Positions 59,940-64,000 of a stretch of DNA of 64,000 nt are shown here, in pieces. A program made the position numbers and the translations under genes. This DNA comes from Lepidonotus clava (lineage: Eukaryota; Annelida; Polychaeta; Phyllodocida; Polynoidae). Below the pieces are notes generated by a model. It made no database searches. It worked only from the letters and a program-made list of their open reading frames with translations, and was not told the origin of the DNA. The DNA is taken from contig OW387143.1 in assembly GCA_936440205.1 (NCBI GenBank), positions 33,864,949 through 33,928,948 on the forward strand, read 5' to 3'. Every line of letters starts with the position of its first letter. The first letter of the stretch is position 1.

Positions 59940-60230
59940 ACAGAGGTCACCGACAGGGGGCATGGCTAAGCATTAATGCCCTCTGATTGCAATTAAGGAG
60001 AATTCCCTCATCAGGGCCAAAGGGGGTCCCCATAGGGGTAAAATGAAACCCGTGAAACCTCAGTGCTTCAGATTGACAGAAGTGGGCTTCTCATTCCCCC
60101 GTTTAAAAGGCCGCATTTATTCCCACCATTATCATGAGGGGCATTAAGTCCTTGGTGGTCGTTACTTTTATCCCCCATGCATTTAGGTGATTCTCTAAAT
60201 TATACCCTTGTCACTTACTCTCATCCTTCT
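59940..60230. promoter_or_regulatory. candidate conserved regulatory element
   Basis: Dense set of words: GCATTAATGC (palindromic homeodomain site), GATTGCAATTAAGG, AGATTGACAGAAG (Meis/Pbx-type TGACAG), GCATTAAG, TTATCATGAG and GCATTTATTCCC, in balanced DNA free of simple repeats. It lies just upstream of the second ratchet splice site, so it may be an intronic enhancer. A CAGGGGGCAT (CTCF-like, imperfect) lies near 59955. Confidence 0.35.
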
Positions 60231-60319
60231 TGTTAGTATGGTTATTGTTGTTTGGAGACATTTCTGAACGTTTTCCCAAAAGAAATGTAATCGTTTATAT
60301 TGTACAATGAAATTGTATT

Positions 60320-60349
60320 TAATCTTCGTTTCTTCTTTTTCAGGTAAGT
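60320..60349 (+). promoter_or_regulatory. ratchet-type recursive splice site, junction 60343/60344
   Basis: AATCTTCGTTTCTTCTTTTT runs into CAG and then directly into GTAAGT (60344-60349). This is an almost ideal ratchet-point consensus, stronger than the site at 38565. A TTTAAT branch-like word lies about 25 bases upstream, as at the first site. It shares the + strand and supports a long + strand intron spanning at least 21.8 kb. Confidence 0.6.
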
Positions 60350-60389
60350 TGATTATTCCACATGTGGAGTTCCTGGCATAAGAGGCATC
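60344..60389 (+). other. candidate RS-exon (46 nt) after the second ratchet site
   Basis: A second donor, ATC/GTGAGTACA, lies 46 bases after the acceptor, so an optional exon can be defined exactly as at 38566. It carries stops in at least one frame and is too short to assign. Inclusion would shift the frame. Confidence 0.35.
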
Positions 60390-60399
60390 GTGAGTACAG

Positions 60400-61010
60400 A
60401 TAGAAATTTACTTTGGAAATAAATATCAATTTGTTTTCTCTCATGATATCAGAAATGGGTTGAAATGCCATAAATTGTCGTTGTATAAAAACAAACGGAT
60501 CTCGTGGAAAGGAACAGGCTGTAGAAAATCCCGGAGGCAATATTTCAGAGCAGCCAAGCGTCTGAGGAGAAAATTGCAACCACTAAGAATAAAAATTCCA
60601 TATTATTCTACTTTACGAGCGCAGTTGGCCGTAAGTGGTCCAATTGTACGGATTGGAACGCAGCAAGAAGCCCAATAAAGTCCGAGTAAAAAGCGTCCAC
60701 GTGAAAGATGGAGAACAATTTGTCACCACTGGGATTTTTTACAGGGACGACGAGATAAATTGAGATTAAACATACTTGCAAATCAATAGAATCAAAGAAT
60801 TTGAAGAATGCTGTTTGCAGGGAAATGAGATATTTTGAGATGGAAAGGTATCTTTTAAATAACGAATACATAATATACACATGTAGCTTGGGCTTGTTTT
60901 GATCCCAGTAAGAATACTCGTCGGATTGGGAACTTTAACGAAGAACACAAGCAAGCGCGTGGCTTTTGTTGTTTGAGTCAAAAGAAGGTCAAAGTCATGT
61001 CAATCATGGG
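60400..61010. other. non-coding stretch
   Basis: AT-rich. A 72-codon basic open frame on + (60460-60678) has no recognised domain or splice border. Near 60988 AGGTCAAAGTCA resembles a nuclear-receptor DR site. Confidence 0.55.
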
Positions 61011-61160
61011 AAAAGGGGGGCGCGGCCTAGGGGTTCAGGGTTGGGAAAGGGGTATTTGTGCGGGTTGGATAAGGGGGTATAAAGGGGAGGCCAGCAGTAG
61101 GGAGGGGGTACTTTGGAGGTGGGGTAGTTAGAGAACAATAGGGGGTCAGGGTACTAAGGT
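61010..61160 (+). repeat. G-rich, quadruplex-prone tract
   Basis: Many runs of three to six G (GGGGGGCGCGG, GGGGTTCAGGG, GGGAAAGGGG, GGGAGGGGG) alternate with short loops on the + strand. Low-complexity DNA, probably decayed minisatellite. Confidence 0.7.
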
Positions 61161-61609
61161 TAGGCTGCAGCCTAAGGGGATTTGCCAGAGGAGACGCGTG
61201 GCAAGAAAGGGTTAACACTCAGCCAGTTTTATACTCATTAACCCTTATCCTGCCCACACCACCACTGCTGGGATTACTGATGCAGAATTTGCTAAATGCT
61301 GTACACAGCCATGTGTGAACATCATACTGAAACAGTGATGACATTTACCCGCTATTTACAACTTGAGATGAGTTCATGCTAACATGCTATCACCCTTTTA
61401 AACAATATAATTATTTCCCCCAGATCACTTAAGACAAATAGATGTCTGCAATATACAGCAAGGTTTGATTTGGTGAGGCATAACTCTCGAGTAATAACAT
61501 TTCAACAAAAATAGTGTGTCCATTTGAATAGAAAACCACATGCTGATAAAACAGACACATCACTGATCATCTACAGAATTTGAAATTACACTCTCAACAT
61601 CATACTTCC

Positions 61610-61614
61610 ACACG

Positions 61615-61675
<61 letters not shown>

Positions 61676-61684
61676 ACACACACA
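61610..61684. repeat. (CA)n microsatellite
   Basis: Over 25 CA units with a few CG or TA interruptions at the ends. It produces false TH- and VC-repeat open frames. Confidence 0.97.
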
Positions 61685-61824
61685 ATGTCATATGTACAAA
61701 CACACACACAGAGATCCATTTTCCTGATATCCCCATTCCCATTAAATCCCAGTAATCAACTGCCTAAACCATTACTTGACCAGGCCAGAAGTAGGCTAAG
61801 TAAAATCCCATATATATTCCATCC

Positions 61825-62110
61825 AATCAGCCGTCAGCATTGAGGCAGCTGCAGCAGGCCTCACGTTTATATATACCCCCTACCACCAGGGAATTTACTT
61901 TACCCCGAGGCGGCACTCTGCTGGCTTTACTCAAGCCCCCGTTAATTTCCAAGCCCACCGCCACAGAGTGGGGGCCCGTAATATGTATTGGTGTTTGATT
62001 GGACTGAGCCAATTAGAATGGGTTTATAGTGGTAAATGGAGGTGGTGCCAGAGCCTGGTGTTTGGACCTTGGGCGCCTGTTTGGCTGGACTGCTTGAATG
62101 GGGCTTTTCT
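61825..62110. promoter_or_regulatory. promoter- or enhancer-like block
   Basis: CCAATCAG (near 61824), CAGCTG, then TTATATATA (near 61868) in CCAAT-to-TATA order, followed by ACCACCAGGGAA (CTCF-like, weak). An inverted CCAAT pair ATTGG..CCAAT lies near 61998-62015 (TGATTGGACTGAGCCAATTA). The flanks are of ordinary composition. The CCAAT-to-TATA distance of about 40 bases suits a TATA promoter on +, but no exon was found. Confidence 0.3.
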
Positions 62111-62177
62111 CCTTTTTAGTGTTGGTCAATGTGTTCCACTGCGCCCATTGACGTTTAACTCATTCATTTATTCTCAG

Positions 62178-62262
62178 CTCATTCAGCCTATGTTCCTGTG
62201 TCACTCAGCCTATGTTCCTGTTTCACTTAGCCTGTTTTCTTTCACTCAGCCTATGTTCCAAT
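62178..62262 (+). repeat. 21-22-bp minisatellite, four units
   Basis: The unit TCACTCAGCCTATGTTCCTG (T/G)T is repeated four times; the third copy is the most diverged. A small local tandem array. Confidence 0.9.
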
Positions 62263-62504
62263 GCCTAAAGGCATTTTCTATGTGTCATCCAACGAACTGG
62301 TCTAGCAGCTCACCCGAACTCCAACGTGAATCACCTCAGTAGCTGTTACAGCCTAAACCACCCCTGACCCTATACCCTACCAGCTCCTAACCACATTTCT
62401 ACCGCAATACACCCAAGGCATACTCAACGAACTGCCCTAACTCTAACCCCAGAAGTATTCAGTGAACCCCTCTGTCCGAGCCCTAACACCAAACCCCAAA
62501 CGAG

Positions 62505-62560
62505 GCATTGGTGACGTCATCATGAAAGAGTATTGAACGACCGGAAGTGAATCCGAATGC
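62505..62560. promoter_or_regulatory. CRE plus ETS promoter-like pair
   Basis: TGACGTCA (62512-62519) is followed 22 bases later by ACCGGAAGTG, a strong ETS/GABP site (near 62540). CRE and ETS sites at this spacing are common in animal housekeeping promoters. CpG is modestly raised. No exon was assigned. Confidence 0.35.
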
Positions 62561-62849
62561 GAGGCTTCAGGGACAGAAAAGATTGCCAGTGGGCTGGAAA
62601 GGAAAAAATGTTGGCCAATGGAAATAGGGGAACGAGTGGGAGGAAAAGGAGGCTGGACCTGTCTAAATTCGGAAAATTCTAGCCTTGAGTCATGCTTGAG
62701 TGGTGATTGTGGGGGCTTGGTATGCATGATGGAGAGGTCAATTTACCTAGAAATGAGGCCCCTCCAGGAGGCCTGGTTCGTTAGGCTGATTCACCCCATG
62801 AAGGCCGGCTATGATTCCTCAGGTCCCGGCTATTGAAATCAGGTAACCT

Positions 62850-63520
62850 TATACACCAACAGCCTCGCCAACCTTGGCCAATTTAGTGGGCACGGGGCAA
62901 AAAAAAGCAAGTTATGCATATCTAGAGAGGTGGAAAACCGCATCAAGGGGTCATGTTTATTCATAGCACTGGGTGGAGTTTTTCCCCGAAAATGTCCGGT
63001 CGAATTTGACAGTGTCTATGTCTAGAAATGGCAATAACTATTCTTTCCCGAAAATAGGGTAAATGCTGATTAATTAACAGTTAACCCTGCAATCTAGGCG
63101 CTAGGTGCATATTCTGGCGTTGATTTTCGAGGTAGCCTATGTGTACCCGGAATGAGGTAAACATTTTGTTGGTGTATGCAAGTAAATGATAGTATTTCGG
63201 ATACTGAACCTAGCGTCATGGATTTGCATGGGGTGAACATGATGGCTGGTTAATGGATACCTGGCATGCTTCGTTACGTAATAACCATTCACTGGAGACA
63301 AAAGGCAGGATGTTGCTTCTAATCCGTTCGTCAATAGTTACAGATAATCCCGTTGATTTTCCAATAGGGACCATTGCTGTAATTATGAGGCGGCTACGGC
63401 TTTAAGTTCAAATCAAGGCCTAGATCACCTTAAGATCTTAGCCGCCGAATTCCCCTTTTGTCATATACGAGGATCAGTGACGCGTTTATGTGTAACAAAA
63501 CGTTTGTTGACTCTGACTAC
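62850..63520. other. non-coding stretch, nothing recognised
   Basis: Balanced to AT-rich DNA. ATTTGCATGG (octamer-like) lies near 63221. No exon or transposon signal. Confidence 0.55.
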
Positions 63521-63524
63521 CCAT

Positions 63525-63785
63525 ATTTGGGCTTATTTGGGCTTACATCACAGAGATCTTGATATATCAAACACATTGGCATAGTAAAAATATTCAGAAT
63601 TGGGCCAAATCAGACATTCAAGCCTGGAATCCAAATCGTTATGATCATTACGGTGACCGCATGGGCGCCATTGTGGATGAATGGGCTGATGCAAGTCACA
63701 CTCAGAAACCACTCCGAAATGGCTTAAATAACCCAAACTGGGGCTTATTTGGGCATACATTACATCAGATATGATATATAGACCA
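63525..63785 (+). repeat. direct repeats GGGCTTATTTGGGC flanking ~200 bp
   Basis: GGGCTTATTTGGGCTTACATCA near 63530 and GGGCTTATTTGGGCATACAT near 63743 begin related 45-base segments. CATCAGATATGAT also recurs at about 63762 and 63825. The unit between them is unrecognised. It may be a dispersed repeat or part of a local array. Confidence 0.5.
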
Positions 63786-63879
63786 AGCAGAAATCGTGAA
63801 AATTGATTGGAGTCCTTCATTTCATCAGATATGATCGAAATTGATACTAGATATACAAACTGCATTTTGCTTCACTCGG

Positions 63880-64000
63880 TAGTCCGTCTTTGACCCATTT
63901 TCGTTATGTATTCACTGTGTTACCTAGCGAAAACGGATAGTACTACAGTCTACCGGAAGATTGCGTCGAAATGTTACCCGGAACTTATAGTCCGTCTTTG
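63880..64000 (+). repeat. possible start of a ~108-bp tandem array
   Basis: TAGTCCGTCTTTG occurs at 63880-63892 and again at 63988-64000, where the window ends. A period of 108 is implied, but only one unit plus 13 bases is visible. Confidence 0.35.

Noticed and set aside
61560-61843. TH-repeat and VC-repeat open frames
   Set aside because: Translation of a CA microsatellite.
9228-63228. Apparent excess of POU octamers (9228, 14151, 17349, 41113, 58363, 63221)
   Set aside because: About three to four are expected in DNA this AT-rich, so the total is not clearly enriched. Only the composite sites were kept.
1-64000. CRISPR arrays, bacterial operons, rRNA, known microRNAs, reverse transcriptase or viral-type genes
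   Set aside because: Looked for by eye on both strands. No array-like spaced repeats, no known mature microRNA words, and no polymerase or capsid motifs were found.

Overview
The window looks like nuclear DNA from an animal, most likely a marine invertebrate. The reasons are moderate AT-richness, many short tandem repeats and C-runs, animal-type splice signals and CpG-rich promoter-like pockets, with no operons and no long open frames. The species cannot be named. Seven copies of the palindrome TAGGCCTA and a decayed hAT-like MITE with GGGGCGGATCCAGG ends fit a marine invertebrate, but do not prove it. No known protein, tRNA, rRNA, microRNA or transposase was recognised. The longest open frames (up to 142 codons) are about what chance gives in 64 kb.

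The best reading is a long intron, or an intron-rich regulatory interval, of a gene on the + strand. Two near-ideal ratchet-type (recursive) splice sites lie on that strand, at 38565/38566 and 60343/60344. In each, a polypyrimidine tract and CAG are followed at once by GTRAGT, and a second 5' splice site lies about 45-65 bases downstream, as in vertebrate RS-exons. Other + strand exon candidates are 32504-32552, 53694-53989 and an 8-nt microexon at 57853-57860. A promoter-like block with three perfect CREs lies at 35046-35136. It leads into a two-exon reading frame of 37 codons (35137-35162 joined to 35484-35571).

Layout: 0-5.5 kb is repeat-rich and holds a nuclear-receptor half-site cluster (3667-3814) and a 21-bp minisatellite (4409-4640). 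9-17.7 kb has blocks resembling conserved regulatory elements, including POU, homeodomain and CRE sites and an interleaved inverted repeat at 13363-13401. 20-30 kb holds the MITE, a homeodomain-site cluster near 27.4 kb and a divergent pair of CTCF-like motifs at 29.06 kb. 32-35.6 kb holds candidate exons and the CRE promoter. 38-44 kb carries one ratchet site and several local duplications. 48-63 kb has further regulatory-looking blocks, CpG pockets with E2F, NRF1, YY1 and NF-Y-like sites, the second ratchet site, and a possible satellite edge at the right end.

Taken together, the window looks mainly regulatory: long-intron splicing steps, promoter pockets and an ordered set of CTCF-like motifs. 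All functional readings are inferences from sequence patterns. None was tested by alignment or RNA data.
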